From positions 35,333 to 99,332 of the forward strand of contig NZ_QJUA01000019.1 in assembly GCF_003254575.1 (NCBI RefSeq): a stretch of DNA of 64,000 nt. Reading direction: 5' to 3'. The translations under genes and the position numbers were made by a program. How positions within the stretch are numbered: position 1 is the first letter of the stretch; each line of letters opens with the position of its first letter. This DNA comes from Mycobacterium kyogaense (GTDB lineage: Bacteria > Actinomycetota > Actinomycetes > Mycobacteriales > Mycobacteriaceae). The notes under the pieces were generated by a model that made no database searches, was not told where the DNA came from, and was given only the letters and a program-made list of their open reading frames with translations. This document shows positions 1 to 8,654 of this stretch, one piece after another.

Positions 1-114
1 GGCCCCATCCAGGAGGTGGTTCCCACGGCGGAGCTCGTCGCGCGGTTGGGCCGGCAGTACGCTGCTGCCCGCGCCCAGCTGTTCGCCGAGGAGTTGGCGT
101 CGACCGCGGTGTGA
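1..114 (+). CDS. 3' end of a gene cut by the window edge, possibly nitronate monooxygenase
   Basis: An open frame runs from the first base to a TGA at 112-114, giving the last 37 residues. The piece contains PTAELVARL followed by an Ala/Arg-rich helix. That resembles the C-terminal helix of mycobacterial nitronate monooxygenase (2-nitropropane dioxygenase) proteins, which oxidise alkyl nitronates with FMN. No catalytic region is in the window, so this is a guess from a short tail. The next gene is on the opposite strand and ends 7 bp away. Confidence 0.4.
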   Translation, partial: GPIQEVVPTAELVARLGRQYAAARAQLFAEELASTAV

Positions 115-121
115 CACCGCG

Positions 122-538
122 TCACATCGCGTAGCGATGGACCGTCTGCGGGTAAATGACGATGCGCACCCACTGCTCTCGTGACATCGCCGCGAGCTCG
201 CCTGCGCGACGGGGATCGTCGAGGTCCCAGTAGCGCGGTGCGAGTCGTTCGAGCACGGCGTGCGCGCCGTCGGTGACGATCGTCGCGGTCCCCGTCACCG
301 ACACCCACCGTTCCCGCTCCCCCACCGGTGCGGTCACCACGAGCGACGCACGGGGGTTCCGATGAAGCCGGCGTACGCGTGCGGTGTCCGGTGCGCTGAA
401 GAGCTGGATGTCACCGGCCTCGGTCACCTCGAACCACACCGGTCTCGGCTGGGGTGGCAGCGATCCCTCGGCGGTGGTCAGGAATCCGTAGAGCGGGCGG
501 CTCAGCAACTGCAGATCGTTCTCCGTCAGCTGGTTCAT
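122..538 (-). CDS. Pyridoxamine 5'-phosphate oxidase-like split-barrel flavoprotein
   Basis: 138 aa, the normal size for a single-domain split-barrel protein of the PNPOx-like/FDOR superfamily, which binds FMN or F420. An N-terminal helix (LTENDLQLLSRP) leads into the strand LYGFLTTAEG and the paired strands PRPVWFEV and IQLFSAPDTARVRRLHRNP, the typical cofactor-binding core. WVSVTGTATIV and a C-terminal RIVIYPQTVHRY complete the barrel. Cofactor and substrate cannot be read from the sequence. It converges on the partial gene at the window start and is divergent from the AraC gene at 612. Confidence 0.8.
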   Translation of the reverse strand: MNQLTENDLQLLSRPLYGFLTTAEGSLPPQPRPVWFEVTEAGDIQLFSAPDTARVRRLHRNPRASLVVTAPVGERERWVSVTGTATIVTDGAHAVLERLAPRYWDLDDPRRAGELAAMSREQWVRIVIYPQTVHRYAM

Positions 539-611
539 GTTCTTCAGTCAACCCTGTGTTCAGGGACGAGTACATGGGCTGGAGTCCGCGATACCTGTGT
601 AATCGTCTACC

Positions 612-1565
612 GTGCGACTCATGGACGCGTTCGGTGATCTGTTCCGCGGCGTGCGAGCACATGGCTCCTTGTTCGGTAGTTCTCTGCTGACACCGCCGTG
701 GTCGCTGCACTTCGTCGACGGCGCGCCGCTGACGCTGTGCACGGTTCTCGGCACGCCGTCCTCGCCTGGCGGATGGATCGTTCCCGAGCACGGCGCGCCG
801 CAACGCCTCGACTCCTACGAGACGGTCGTCGTACGCGGCCCGGGCACCTTCACATTCGTCGACGCCCTCGACACAGCAGCCGAGCCGATCGCCTGCGGCG
901 AATTCTGCGCAACCGCCGAACAGGGGGGAACCCGACACCGCCGCGGGTGGGCTGACCCTGGAAGTCATTCGAGCGCAACGACATTGATAGTGGGCTCCTA
1001 CCCCGTGAAGGGCGAGATCAGCCGACGACTGCTCGAGGCCCTGCCGGTCGTCATGCACGTCGGCGCCGGCGGCACAGGAGACGCCGTCCTCGACCATCTC
1101 GCCGAGGAAGTCGCCGTCGACGTGCCGGGGCAGCAGGTGGTGCTCGACCGGCTCCTCGATTGGATGCTCGTGTGCACCATCCGCGGATGGTTCGACCGGC
1201 CCGGCGGTGAGCCACCGACCTGGTGGGTGGCGCAGCGCGATCCGGTGGTCGGCGATGCACTACGCCTGCTGCACGACGACCCCGCGGCACCGTGGACAGT
1301 GGCGACCCTGGCCGAACGGGTCGGGGTGTCCCGATCGACGCTGGCCAAACGCTTCACCGAGCTGATGGACGAAGCCCCACTCACCTACCTCACGCACTGG
1401 CGGATGACGCTGGCGATGGACCTGTTGACCGATCATCCCGCCTTGTCCATCGCCCAGGTGGGGCGCTCGGTCGGCTACACCGATCCGTTCGCGTTCAGTG
1501 CCGCGTTCAAGCGGGTGCGGGGCATCAACCCCCGAGACTTCCGACGTGCGGCGGCGCGCGCATGA
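612..1565 (+). CDS. AraC family transcriptional regulator with N-terminal cupin domain
   Basis: 317 aa from a GTG at 612; an ATG nine bases later (621) is an equally good start. Residues ~1-190 match the cupin-type sensor found in AraC proteins next to SDR and oxidoreductase genes, beginning FGDLFRGVRAHGSLF. Residues ~210-315 are the double helix-turn-helix: LAERVGVSRSTLAKRFTEL, then IAQVGRSVGYTDPFAFSAAFKR, closed by the AraC signature GINPRDFRR. It is divergent from the split-barrel flavoprotein gene at 538 (73 bp gap), which is a plausible target. The inducer is unknown. Confidence 0.85.
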   Translation: MRLMDAFGDLFRGVRAHGSLFGSSLLTPPWSLHFVDGAPLTLCTVLGTPSSPGGWIVPEHGAPQRLDSYETVVVRGPGTFTFVDALDTAAEPIACGEFCATAEQGGTRHRRGWADPGSHSSATTLIVGSYPVKGEISRRLLEALPVVMHVGAGGTGDAVLDHLAEEVAVDVPGQQVVLDRLLDWMLVCTIRGWFDRPGGEPPTWWVAQRDPVVGDALRLLHDDPAAPWTVATLAERVGVSRSTLAKRFTELMDEAPLTYLTHWRMTLAMDLLTDHPALSIAQVGRSVGYTDPFAFSAAFKRVRGINPRDFRRAAARA

Positions 1566-1582
1566 GAAGCGGACACGGCCCC

Positions 1583-2209
1583 TCAGCGCTCCATGGCAGC
1601 GGCCTCTTCGAAGACCAAGCGTGCGTGCAACTGGAAGAGCTGCACGAAACGCTCTGAGTTGTCGTCGATCTCGTTGGCGATGAAGAGTCCGTCGGCCCCG
1701 GCGATCAGATAGGTGGTCAGTAACTCGACCTTGTCGGCGGCAAGCCCGGGCGCGACGGCTCGAATGGCGTCGGCGAACCGGTCGAACGCGGCATTGCGGC
1801 TGTGCAGGAACCTGGTCTTGGCCTGCAGCTCCACCGGGCGGCGGTCCAGCGCCAGCTTGAGCCCCAGCCTCAGAAAATCTGGGGTTTCTCGCAGCGCTGC
1901 GGCGACCTGAGCGCCGATCTCGCTCGCGCGCTCGCCGGCAGTGCCGTGCTCCGGCAGGCGCAATGCCTGCGACCACGTCTCGAAACTCCGGTCGATCACG
2001 GCGGCGATCAGATCGTCCTTGTCGGCGAAGTGCCAGTAGATCGATGTCGGCGGCAGACCGCTGAGCTCACTGACCGCCGAGATGGTGGTCGCGTCGTATC
2101 CGCGCTCCGCAGCCACCGCCGTCGCTGCGTCGAGAATCCGCTGACGCGAGATGTCGCCGTTGGCCCGAGTGCGGCGCTGCGCGACCGAATTCTGCTTTTT
2201 GGTGGGCAT
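1583..2209 (-). CDS. TetR family transcriptional repressor
   Basis: 208 aa from ATG 2209, preceded by GGAGGA with about 6 nt spacing. The GTG at 2215 sits directly against that ribosome site and is less likely. Residues ~20-65 form the TetR helix-turn-helix: RQRILDAATAVAAERGYDATT, then ISAVSELSGLPPTSIYWHF with the usual Y/W-H-F end. The C-terminal half is a helical ligand-binding domain without recognisable specificity. It is divergent from the sulfatase gene at 2279, and the gap holds an interrupted palindrome (2246-2273), so autoregulation plus control of the sulfatase is likely. Its 3' end converges on the AraC gene. Confidence 0.9.
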   Translation of the reverse strand: MPTKKQNSVAQRRTRANGDISRQRILDAATAVAAERGYDATTISAVSELSGLPPTSIYWHFADKDDLIAAVIDRSFETWSQALRLPEHGTAGERASEIGAQVAAALRETPDFLRLGLKLALDRRPVELQAKTRFLHSRNAAFDRFADAIRAVAPGLAADKVELLTTYLIAGADGLFIANEIDDNSERFVQLFQLHARLVFEEAAAMER

Positions 2210-2245
2210 GACCACTCCTCCCCTGCCCCACGATCATGCAATACT

Positions 2246-2273
2246 CCTTATTGTAGGGATCGCTACATCAAGG
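2246..2273. promoter_or_regulatory. Candidate TetR operator between tetR and the sulfatase gene
   Basis: The arms CCTT (2246-2249) and AAGG (2270-2273) are symmetric about the same centre as TGTAG (2252-2256) and CTACA (2263-2267), with GATC at the middle (2258-2261). Eleven of 14 half-site positions match. The right arm overlaps the sulfatase ribosome-binding AAGGA, so occupancy would block both divergent genes. The assignment to the adjacent TetR is inference from position. Confidence 0.6.
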
Positions 2274-2278
2274 ATGGG

Positions 2279-4063
2279 ATGGTTCATGCAATGTCCGGCG
2301 AAGACTTCTCGACACCAAACCGTCGACGGTTCCTGGCGATGACGGGACTCTCGATCGCAGCCACCGCAGCGGCGTGCTCGGCCAAACCTTCGTCCGCACC
2401 TACCCCCGCGCCGAGCAGGACCGGGTTGCCTTCGGCGTCGAAACACAACATCGTGTTCGTCTTCACCGACCAGGAACGCCACTTCGCCCAGTGGCCGAGC
2501 GGGATGTCCCTGCCGGGCCGGGAGCGCCTCCAAGCCGACGGCGTCGAGTTCACCAACCACTACTGCCCGGCCGTGATGTGCACGAGTTCCCGGTCGGTCA
2601 TCCTCACCGGTCTCCAGACAGCGGACAACGGCATGTTCGAGAACGTCGACCTGCCCTACGTCAAGTCCATGAGCACCGAGATCCCGACCGTCGGCGACAT
2701 GTTGCGCACAGCGGGTTACTACACGGCCTACAAGGGAAAGTGGCATCTCAACAGCGATTTCGAGACCGCCCAGCCCGACCACCTGTTCACCAAGGAGATG
2801 GAAGCCTACGGTTTCTCCGACTACGTGTGGCCCGGCGACGTGCTCACACACACTCTCGGCGGTTACACCTACGACAACATGATCGGCGGCAGCGTCGTGT
2901 CGTGGCTGCGCGACCAGGGGCGTTCACTGGCCGACGACAACAAGCCCTGGGCATTGTTCGTCAGCCTGGTCAATCCTCACGACATCATGTATTTCAACAC
3001 CGACGCACCCGGTGAGCAGGTGCAGGACAACGGCCGTCTGCTGATGCACGCAGCGCGCGCACCGAAGAATGCGCTCTACGAAAAGCACTGGGAAGTAGGG
3101 CTTCCCGATAGTCTCACGCAGTCGATGACCGAACCAGGACGTCCTGCTGCCCATGGCGAATATCTGAAGGCATGGGGTTACACCCTCGGAACGATTCCGC
3201 CCGAGCAGGAGCGCTGGGGCCGGTTCTCCGATTTCTATCTCAACAGCATTCGCAGTGTCGATCAGCAGGTGACGCTGCTTCTGAACGAACTCGATGCGTT
3301 GGAGCTCGCCGACAACACGATGGTCGTGTTCACCAGCGACCACGGGGAGATGGGCGGAGCGCACGGTTTGCGAGGCAAGGGTCCCTTCGCCTACCAGGAA
3401 GCCATCCACCTTCCGCTCTACATCAAGCATCCCGATGTGTCTGGCGGACAACAGGTCACGTCGTTGACAGGACACATCGACCTGGCACCGAGCCTTCTCG
3501 CTCTCGCCGGCGTGCCGACCGGTGCCGTCGGCGAGATCGCCGGGCGGGACCTTCCTGGAAAGGACTTCAGTCCTGTACTGAGCGACCCCGCGGGTGCCGA
3601 CGAACACTCAGTGCGAGAAGCAGTGCTGTTCACCTACAGCGGGCTCGCGACCAATGACAGCGAGGTGATTCGGATCGTCGCGGACGCCAAGGCTGCGAAC
3701 CAGGATCCCAAGCAGGCCATGGCGATAGCCGGCTACAAGCCAGACCTGACCAAGCGAGGCAGCCTGCGCACCATGTTCGACGGGCGGTACAAGTTCACGC
3801 GATACTTCGCACCGACCCAGCGCAACGTTCCGCGCGACATCGAGGAGCTCTACCGCTTCAACGACGTCGAGCTGTTCGACCTGCAGACCGATCCGGCGGA
3901 GATGACGAATCTCGCGGCAGAGAAGGGGGACCACGCTGATCTGGTGATGGCCTCCAGCGCGAAACTCGAAGCGCTCATCACACACGAGATCGGTATCGAC
4001 GACGGCCGCGAAATGCCGGACTTCGACAACATCGACTGGACGATCGACCGCATGGACCTCTAG
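2279..4063 (+). CDS. Exported sulfatase-family hydrolase (Tat signal and lipobox)
   Basis: 594 aa from ATG 2279, chosen because AAGGA lies 4 nt upstream; ATG 2291 is the alternative. The N-terminus has a twin-arginine motif (NRRRFLAMTG), a hydrophobic stretch and a lipobox-like TAAAC, pointing to a Tat-exported lipoprotein. The alkaline-phosphatase-fold core is clear: N-terminal metal ligand in FVFTDQ, KGKWHL, and FTSDHGEMGGAHG for the second metal ligands. The nucleophile motif reads CTSSR instead of the canonical CxPxR used for formylglycine conversion, so the true sulfatase reaction is uncertain; a phosphonate or phosphate ester substrate is possible. Upstream in-frame codons (back to 1802) belong to the antisense of tetR and were excluded. 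Confidence 0.85.
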   Translation: MVHAMSGEDFSTPNRRRFLAMTGLSIAATAAACSAKPSSAPTPAPSRTGLPSASKHNIVFVFTDQERHFAQWPSGMSLPGRERLQADGVEFTNHYCPAVMCTSSRSVILTGLQTADNGMFENVDLPYVKSMSTEIPTVGDMLRTAGYYTAYKGKWHLNSDFETAQPDHLFTKEMEAYGFSDYVWPGDVLTHTLGGYTYDNMIGGSVVSWLRDQGRSLADDNKPWALFVSLVNPHDIMYFNTDAPGEQVQDNGRLLMHAARAPKNALYEKHWEVGLPDSLTQSMTEPGRPAAHGEYLKAWGYTLGTIPPEQERWGRFSDFYLNSIRSVDQQVTLLLNELDALELADNTMVVFTSDHGEMGGAHGLRGKGPFAYQEAIHLPLYIKHPDVSGGQQVTSLTGHIDLAPSLLALAGVPTGAVGEIAGRDLPGKDFSPVLSDPAGADEHSVREAVLFTYSGLATNDSEVIRIVADAKAANQDPKQAMAIAGYKPDLTKRGSLRTMFDGRYKFTRYFAPTQRNVPRDIEELYRFNDVELFDLQTDPAEMTNLAAEKGDHADLVMASSAKLEALITHEIGIDDGREMPDFDNIDWTIDRMDL

Positions 4064-4076
4064 CTCTGAGGTGTCA

Positions 4077-4952
4077 CTAGGGTGTCACTGCCTTCACCAA
4101 GACGTCGGCGGCGAGCAGTCCGAGGTTGTTGGCGGCAAGCGGGCTGTCGCCACTGAGTAGCGTGCGATCTCGATGAACTCGACCGGTCATGTCGTCGTTG
4201 AGCACCGTGATGCCCTGGGCCTGCAGCGCTTCGGCCAACAGCCACGGCAGATGTCCGGGAATGTAGCCCATGTCGACGTTGGCGCCCTCGTCGAGCGCAT
4301 CGGGGAACACACACATCGAATAGCCCTTGAATGGTGACTGACGACCGCCGCGGCCGACTGCCAACAACGCGGCCGGACCGTGGCACAACGTGATGATGTA
4401 CTTGTCGCGGTCCAACGCCCAGTCCAGGGTGTGGGCCACCGCTTCAGCGTCCGGCAGCCCGAGAAGTGCTCCGTGCCCACCAGGGATGAAGACTGCCAGG
4501 TAGTCGGAGTCGTCCCCGAGCTCACCGGCGACGACATCGGACAGCTTCTCCGGCTCCTTGAACTTGGGCTTCAGGGTTTCGTACGCCTGCCGGACGGCCT
4601 CATCCTCGCCGGGCATCGCCCACCACTCCAGCTTGGCCGGGTAACCCGCGACTGTGGCGATCTCGACCTCGAAACCCGCCTTCATCAGGTGGATGAGCGG
4701 CAGGAGCGTTTCCACGGGATGATTGCCGGTCGAGAACATCTTTCCGTTCTGGCACAGCAGATACCGCTCCTCCGTGGCGATCGTCAGGATCTTCCAGCGG
4801 CCCTCGGTGTAGGCACCTTCGTGCTCGACCCCGTCGAAGTCGCTACGCGGTGGAACGTACTGGGTCAACGAGTACGGCGACGGGAAGAACGCGTTGTCTT
4901 CGGCCTCGTCGGGGCGGGGCTCGCGGCTCGGGGCTCCAGAGTTGGTGGTCAT
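4077..4952 (-). CDS. hchA: DJ-1/PfpI family protein deglycase / glyoxalase III (HchA/Hsp31 type)
   Basis: 291 aa, matching E. coli HchA in length and along its whole order of motifs: [16 protein letters not shown] near the N-terminus, [17 protein letters not shown], the WWAMPGEDE segment, [13 protein letters not shown], the nucleophile elbow [11 protein letters not shown] with the catalytic Cys, and [22 protein letters not shown]. Members convert methylglyoxal to lactate and are reported to repair glycated residues; they also act as holding chaperones. It is cytoplasmic. The stop lies 13 bp from the convergent sulfatase stop. It may share a stress role with the VOC protein encoded next door, though the two are separate units (70 bp apart). 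Confidence 0.93.
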   Translation of the reverse strand: MTTNSGAPSREPRPDEAEDNAFFPSPYSLTQYVPPRSDFDGVEHEGAYTEGRWKILTIATEERYLLCQNGKMFSTGNHPVETLLPLIHLMKAGFEVEIATVAGYPAKLEWWAMPGEDEAVRQAYETLKPKFKEPEKLSDVVAGELGDDSDYLAVFIPGGHGALLGLPDAEAVAHTLDWALDRDKYIITLCHGPAALLAVGRGGRQSPFKGYSMCVFPDALDEGANVDMGYIPGHLPWLLAEALQAQGITVLNDDMTGRVHRDRTLLSGDSPLAANNLGLLAADVLVKAVTP

Positions 4953-5022
4953 CGGTCATCCCTTCTCGTCGATACCTCAACTGTTCGGGAAGAGCCCGTC
5001 GATCGCAATGGCCATGACGGGC

Positions 5023-5409
5023 CTAATCCATCTGCTGGATCTGGAGGAGATTGCCGCAGGTGTCATCGAGTACGGCCGTGGTGACCGGTCCCATGCTCGT
5101 CGGCTCCTGGGTGAAGTAGACCCCGAGCGCACGGAGGCGCTCGTACTCCGCGCGAACGTCTTCGACAGCGAACGCGGTGAACGGGATGCCGTCGGCGACG
5201 AGCGCTTCCTTGAACGGTCTCACCGCAGGGTGCGCGTCGGGTTCGAGCACCACCTCGGTGCCGCCCGGATCCTCCGGTGACACGACGGTGATCCAGCGGT
5301 GCTCGCCCATCGGGATATCGTGCTTCGCTTGGAAGCCAAGCACTTCGGTGTAGAACGCCAACGCCTTCGCTTGGTCGTCGACGAACACGCTCGTCAGGGT
5401 GATCCTCAT
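5023..5409 (-). CDS. VOC family (glyoxalase/bleomycin-resistance fold) protein
   Basis: 128 aa from ATG 5409, whose ATGA overlaps the stop of the upstream ArsR gene; the in-frame extension to 5451 lies inside arsR and is rejected. Two beta-alpha-beta-beta-beta units are visible: MRITLTSVFVDDQAKALAFYTEV with GFQAKHDIP, then IPFTAFAVEDVRAEYERLRALG and the closing AVLDDTCGNLLQIQQ. Potential metal ligands (E in TEVVLEPD, the terminal half) resemble the glyoxalase I/dioxygenase family, but substrate cannot be assigned. Translationally coupled to arsR, so probably induced with it. Confidence 0.88.
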   Translation of the reverse strand: MRITLTSVFVDDQAKALAFYTEVLGFQAKHDIPMGEHRWITVVSPEDPGGTEVVLEPDAHPAVRPFKEALVADGIPFTAFAVEDVRAEYERLRALGVYFTQEPTSMGPVTTAVLDDTCGNLLQIQQMD

Positions 5410-5711
5410 GATGATTCCTCTCCGTGGTCGACGTGCTTGCACTTCAGCCACCGCTCGACGATCGGTTCCAGCGGCGTGGTGTCGATGTCGTGGAACTTGA
5501 AGCGGCCCTCCCGCCGGGTGGTCACGAGGCCGGAGGCTTCGAGGACGTCGAGGTGTTGCGAGATCGCCTGCCGCGACGATCCGAGGCCGTGTTTGGACGC
5601 CAGCCGTGCGCAGATCTCGAACAGCGTCTGTCCGCTCCGGTCGGTCAGCTCGTCGAGGATCGTCCGTCGCGTGGGATCAGCCAGAGCTTTGAAGACATCG
5701 CCCACCGCCAT
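5406..5711 (-). CDS. ArsR family winged-helix repressor
   Basis: 101 aa from ATG 5711; a TTG at 5726 is in frame but lies in the operator region. Motifs: VFKALADPTRRTILDEL at the N-terminus, recognition region SSRQAISQHLDVLEASGLVTTRREGR, and the wing FKFHDIDTTPLEPIVERWL. It lacks the ELCVCDL metal site of classical ArsR/SmtB, placing it in the large group that regulates SRPBCC- or VOC-type genes. It is the first gene of a two-gene operon with a 4-bp overlap to the VOC gene, and it is divergent from the NAD(P)-binding protein gene. Confidence 0.9.
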   Translation of the reverse strand: MAVGDVFKALADPTRRTILDELTDRSGQTLFEICARLASKHGLGSSRQAISQHLDVLEASGLVTTRREGRFKFHDIDTTPLEPIVERWLKCKHVDHGEESS

Positions 5712-5722
5712 ACGATAGGCAA

Positions 5723-5734
5723 GCAATCACTTGC
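5723..5734. promoter_or_regulatory. Candidate ArsR operator
   Basis: GCAA-TCAC-TTGC is a short inverted repeat lying 12-23 bp upstream of the arsR ATG, where a repressor would block its promoter. A third GCAAG-like half site adjoins it. Assignment to the adjacent ArsR is positional inference. Confidence 0.45.
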
Positions 5735-5807
5735 ATGTCAACGGTGGTTCGGATACCACGGGGTTTCCAGGGCGCGCACACCCATTGCCGATGCCACCGT
5801 GGGATCT

Positions 5808-6569
5808 GTGCTCACCAGTACTACGCAGAAGATCACCGTGGTCGGAGCCACCGGCCTCATCGGCCGTCAACTCCTCCCCCTCCTCAGTGGCCGCGGCCTC
5901 GACGTCACAGCGGCCTCCCGCGCGTCCGGTGTCGATCTGCTCACCGGCGACGGCCTCGATGACGCCCTGACCGGCGCGGACGTCGTCATCGACGTGATCA
6001 ACTCCGCGACACCGGACGATTCCGCCCAGGCGTTCTTCGCGCACACGTCGGCCCACTTGTCAGCGGCCGCAGCCAGGACCGGGGTCGGCCACTATGTCGT
6101 CCTCTCGATTGTCGGAGCGGATCGTATGGCGGCCCAATCCGGTTACATCCGAGGCAAGTTGGCGCAGGAAGCCGCGGCGGAGAGATCGGGTGTGCCGTGG
6201 ACGGTTCTGCGTGCCACTCAATTTCACGAACTGGCCGGACCCATCACCGAGTCCCTCATCACCGACGACGTGGTACGCGCACCGGTGGCACTGATCCAGA
6301 CTGTCGACTCCGCTGAGGTGACGGCGATCCTGGCCAGGATCGCTGTCGGTCGCCCGCTCAACGCCATCCATCACGTCGGCGGACCACAGAAGATGTCCTT
6401 CGCCGACATGGCCCGCACCGTCGTAGGACACCAGGGCCGCACGCTCGATGTCATCGACGATCCGTCAGCGACCTACAGCGGGCTGTCGATCGACTTCACG
6501 ACGCTCGTCACAGACGACGACGCCGAACTGGGCACGACGCGCCTCGAGGACTGGTTGTCGGGCCGCTGA
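5808..6569 (+). CDS. NmrA-like NAD(P)-binding oxidoreductase/epimerase-fold protein
   Basis: 253 aa from GTG 5808; GTG 5799 is also possible. The N-terminal Rossmann motif ITVVGATGLIGRQLLPLL (GxxGxxG) is followed by a short VDLLTGDGLDDAL segment and DVVIDVINSATPD. The middle holds VGHYVVLSIVGADR and the YIRGKLAQE (YxxxK-like) segment, then VPWTVLRATQFHE, all typical of atypical short-chain dehydrogenases of the NmrA/YwnB type. These often act as redox sensors rather than enzymes; which applies here cannot be decided. The in-frame sequence upstream (from 5424) overlaps arsR antisense and is not coding. Confidence 0.85.
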   Translation: MLTSTTQKITVVGATGLIGRQLLPLLSGRGLDVTAASRASGVDLLTGDGLDDALTGADVVIDVINSATPDDSAQAFFAHTSAHLSAAAARTGVGHYVVLSIVGADRMAAQSGYIRGKLAQEAAAERSGVPWTVLRATQFHELAGPITESLITDDVVRAPVALIQTVDSAEVTAILARIAVGRPLNAIHHVGGPQKMSFADMARTVVGHQGRTLDVIDDPSATYSGLSIDFTTLVTDDDAELGTTRLEDWLSGR

Positions 6570-6647
6570 CCGAGCTGGTTTGGCACGGCCGCCGTTCTTC
6601 GTCGCCTACGGTGGAGTTCACAGCCGATCGCCAGGGGGCACCGTTTC

Positions 6648-7772
6648 ATGAACCACTCATGCGCGCGCCGAGCGCTGATCATTCCTATCGCCGCAGCACT
6701 CGTCCTCGGCGGCGCAGCCTGCGCCGACGACCGCACGGACGCTCCCCCGGCGTCGACCTCGACCTCGACCTCGCAGACGAGCTCGGCCGCAGGCGGGAGC
6801 ACGCACGATCAGGTCGAGAAGTTGCTGGACGAGGCGGAGGAAGCGTTCGACGCTCCGGCGAGAACATCGTCGGCCGGCAACACCGACAAGACAGTCGACA
6901 ACATGTCGATCGTCGCCGACCGGTTGATGCAGGCGCACGAGCTCGCTCCGTACCGCAACGACCTTCTCTTCAGCGCCGCGTCCGCGCAGATCGCTCGCAA
7001 GGACGTCGACGCTGCGCTCGCGCTCTACAAGAGTGCGCTCGCCACAGCACCCAATGATGTTGACGCGCAGTCCTATCTGGCCGGCTGGTCCCGCTATCTC
7101 GGCCGACGGGCCGAATCGGACAACTACGTCGATCAGATCCGCGGCCTGGACCCCGCACGCGCAGAGCAGCTGGAGGCCATGTTCGCCACGATCGACCAGA
7201 AGGTCTCAACGCCGCTGACCGATGCATTGCCGGCGCTGCCAGAGCCGGGGCTCGGGATCGTGACTTTGGGTTATGCACTGAAGGACGACGGATCGATGGA
7301 CGACATCCTGATCGCTCGCCTCCAGCAGACCAAGGCTGCCGCGCAGCGCTGGCCGAGCGCACCGATCGTGGTCACGGGCGGCGTGGAGCAGTCCGGGCGC
7401 ACCGAAGGCGAGTCGATGAAGGAGTGGCTCGTCAACAACGGCGTTGCGGCTCAACGCATTCACGACGAGAACTTCGCGCGCTCGACGGTCGAGAACGCCT
7501 CGTACGGCGTGGAGGTGCTGGCAAGCCTGCGCGCCTCGCACGCGTTGATCATCAGTTCGGCCAGCCACATTCGCCGTGCGTTGACGCTGTTCCAACTGGC
7601 CGCGGCCGACACCCTGGGCAGAGACTTTCCCTTCTCGGGTAGCGGGAGTGCCGACAAGCCACTTGCCGAACTCGCCACCGCGACTCCCGATGAGCTGCTC
7701 TCCATCTATCGCGATGCGTTCAGCTCCATAGGGATGTGGAGTTACCGCAGCGCCCCACTGCTCAGGCAGTAG
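6648..7772 (+). CDS. YdcF/SanA-like DUF218 lipoprotein with helical repeat segment
   Basis: 374 aa. The N-terminus is a lipoprotein signal: RRALIIPIAAALVLGG followed by the lipobox AAC (Cys ~25), then a Ser/Thr-rich linker. Residues ~55-160 are helical with TPR character (AHELAPYRNDLLFSAASAQ, VDAALALYKSALATAPND). The C-terminal DUF218 domain shows IVTLGYALKDDGSMDD, APIVVTGGVEQSGRTEGESM, AQRIHDENFARSTVENA and ALIISSASHIRRA. That is the order seen in ElyC/SanA/YdcF proteins linked to envelope integrity. The fusion of TPR-like region with DUF218 and a lipid anchor suggests an outer-face envelope role. Function is not known. Confidence 0.85.
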   Translation: MNHSCARRALIIPIAAALVLGGAACADDRTDAPPASTSTSTSQTSSAAGGSTHDQVEKLLDEAEEAFDAPARTSSAGNTDKTVDNMSIVADRLMQAHELAPYRNDLLFSAASAQIARKDVDAALALYKSALATAPNDVDAQSYLAGWSRYLGRRAESDNYVDQIRGLDPARAEQLEAMFATIDQKVSTPLTDALPALPEPGLGIVTLGYALKDDGSMDDILIARLQQTKAAAQRWPSAPIVVTGGVEQSGRTEGESMKEWLVNNGVAAQRIHDENFARSTVENASYGVEVLASLRASHALIISSASHIRRALTLFQLAAADTLGRDFPFSGSGSADKPLAELATATPDELLSIYRDAFSSIGMWSYRSAPLLRQ

Positions 7773-7786
7773 GTCTCTCAGCCGCC

Positions 7787-8617
7787 TCAGGACAGCGGCA
7801 GGTTCGGAGGTTCGAAGCCAGGGTTGACCAGCGCCGTGGCAGATGCCGTCCCGATCGGTCCCGCCTCGTCCACGAGAATGGCTGTGCCCGTAGAGATCCC
7901 ATCATGACTGTGATGGGTGAGGGCGGCGAGGCCGATGAATTCTCCGGCGGGAAGGCGGCTGAGCGACACCGTGTAGTCGGCGTTGATGAACGGCAGGCCG
8001 TCCTCGCCGAAGCCTGTGAGCGAACTCGCCACATCGCCTGCCATCGCGGCGGATCCGAACGGTGTCGGCGGCAGCGCATCGACGAGCGGCAGCACATCGT
8101 GCACCCAGACGAACTTGGGACCGCTGTGCGCCCACGCTGCCAGACCGTCGCTGGGAGTTGAATCCTCGCGGCCCGCGGTGAACATCAGCATCGGCGCGTC
8201 GTCGGGATACGTCTCGGGTATCACCGGTAGCGATGGCATGACCACATCGGCAGACCAGCGCGGGGCCACAGGCTGCTCACCCGGTCGCAGATAGAGCAGG
8301 CTGGCTCTGGCGACCGGCCTGCCATCCTGGGTCATCACGACGTCGGCCAGAAGCAGGCGGCGCCCCGCGCGCACGATCTCGGTGGTCACCGACACCGGCG
8401 TCATCGCCGCGGGCCGCATGAGGTCCACGGTGAACCGCGCCGGGCGCATGCCGGCCGTCTGGTCGGCGAGATCGCGCTCTCCGATGAGGCCCAGCAATCC
8501 ACCGAGATAGTTGCCGCTGATGGTGTCACCCCACGGACCCCGAGCCCAGTGCGTGGGCGCGAAGTGTTCACGCCCGCCGGCCTCTGTCTGCAACGCGAAG
8601 AATGCTCGGGTACTCAT
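7787..8617 (-). CDS. TesB-like acyl-CoA thioesterase family protein
   Basis: 276 aa, the size of a double-hotdog thioesterase. N-terminal hotdog: SGNYLGGLLGLI, MRPARFTVDLMRPAAMTPV, and GRRLLLADVVMTQDGRPVARASLLYL. C-terminal half: FINADYTVSLSRLPAGEFIGL and GISTGTAILVDEAGPIGTASATALVNP. These paired strands and the terminal 'A.ALVNP' are typical of mycobacterial thioesterase-family proteins that hydrolyse acyl-CoA; active-site residues are not certain. It converges with the DUF218 gene (14 bp gap). The next gene upstream on the same strand (MerR) is a separate unit. Confidence 0.85.
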   Translation of the reverse strand: MSTRAFFALQTEAGGREHFAPTHWARGPWGDTISGNYLGGLLGLIGERDLADQTAGMRPARFTVDLMRPAAMTPVSVTTEIVRAGRRLLLADVVMTQDGRPVARASLLYLRPGEQPVAPRWSADVVMPSLPVIPETYPDDAPMLMFTAGREDSTPSDGLAAWAHSGPKFVWVHDVLPLVDALPPTPFGSAAMAGDVASSLTGFGEDGLPFINADYTVSLSRLPAGEFIGLAALTHHSHDGISTGTAILVDEAGPIGTASATALVNPGFEPPNLPLS

Positions 8618-8654
8618 CGGGGCTGACGATAGCGGTCCGACTACCCGAGGTATC

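Noticed and set aside
1802..2278. Upstream extension of the sulfatase gene
   Set aside because: It is the complement of tetR, and the Tat signal and ribosome site point to 2279.
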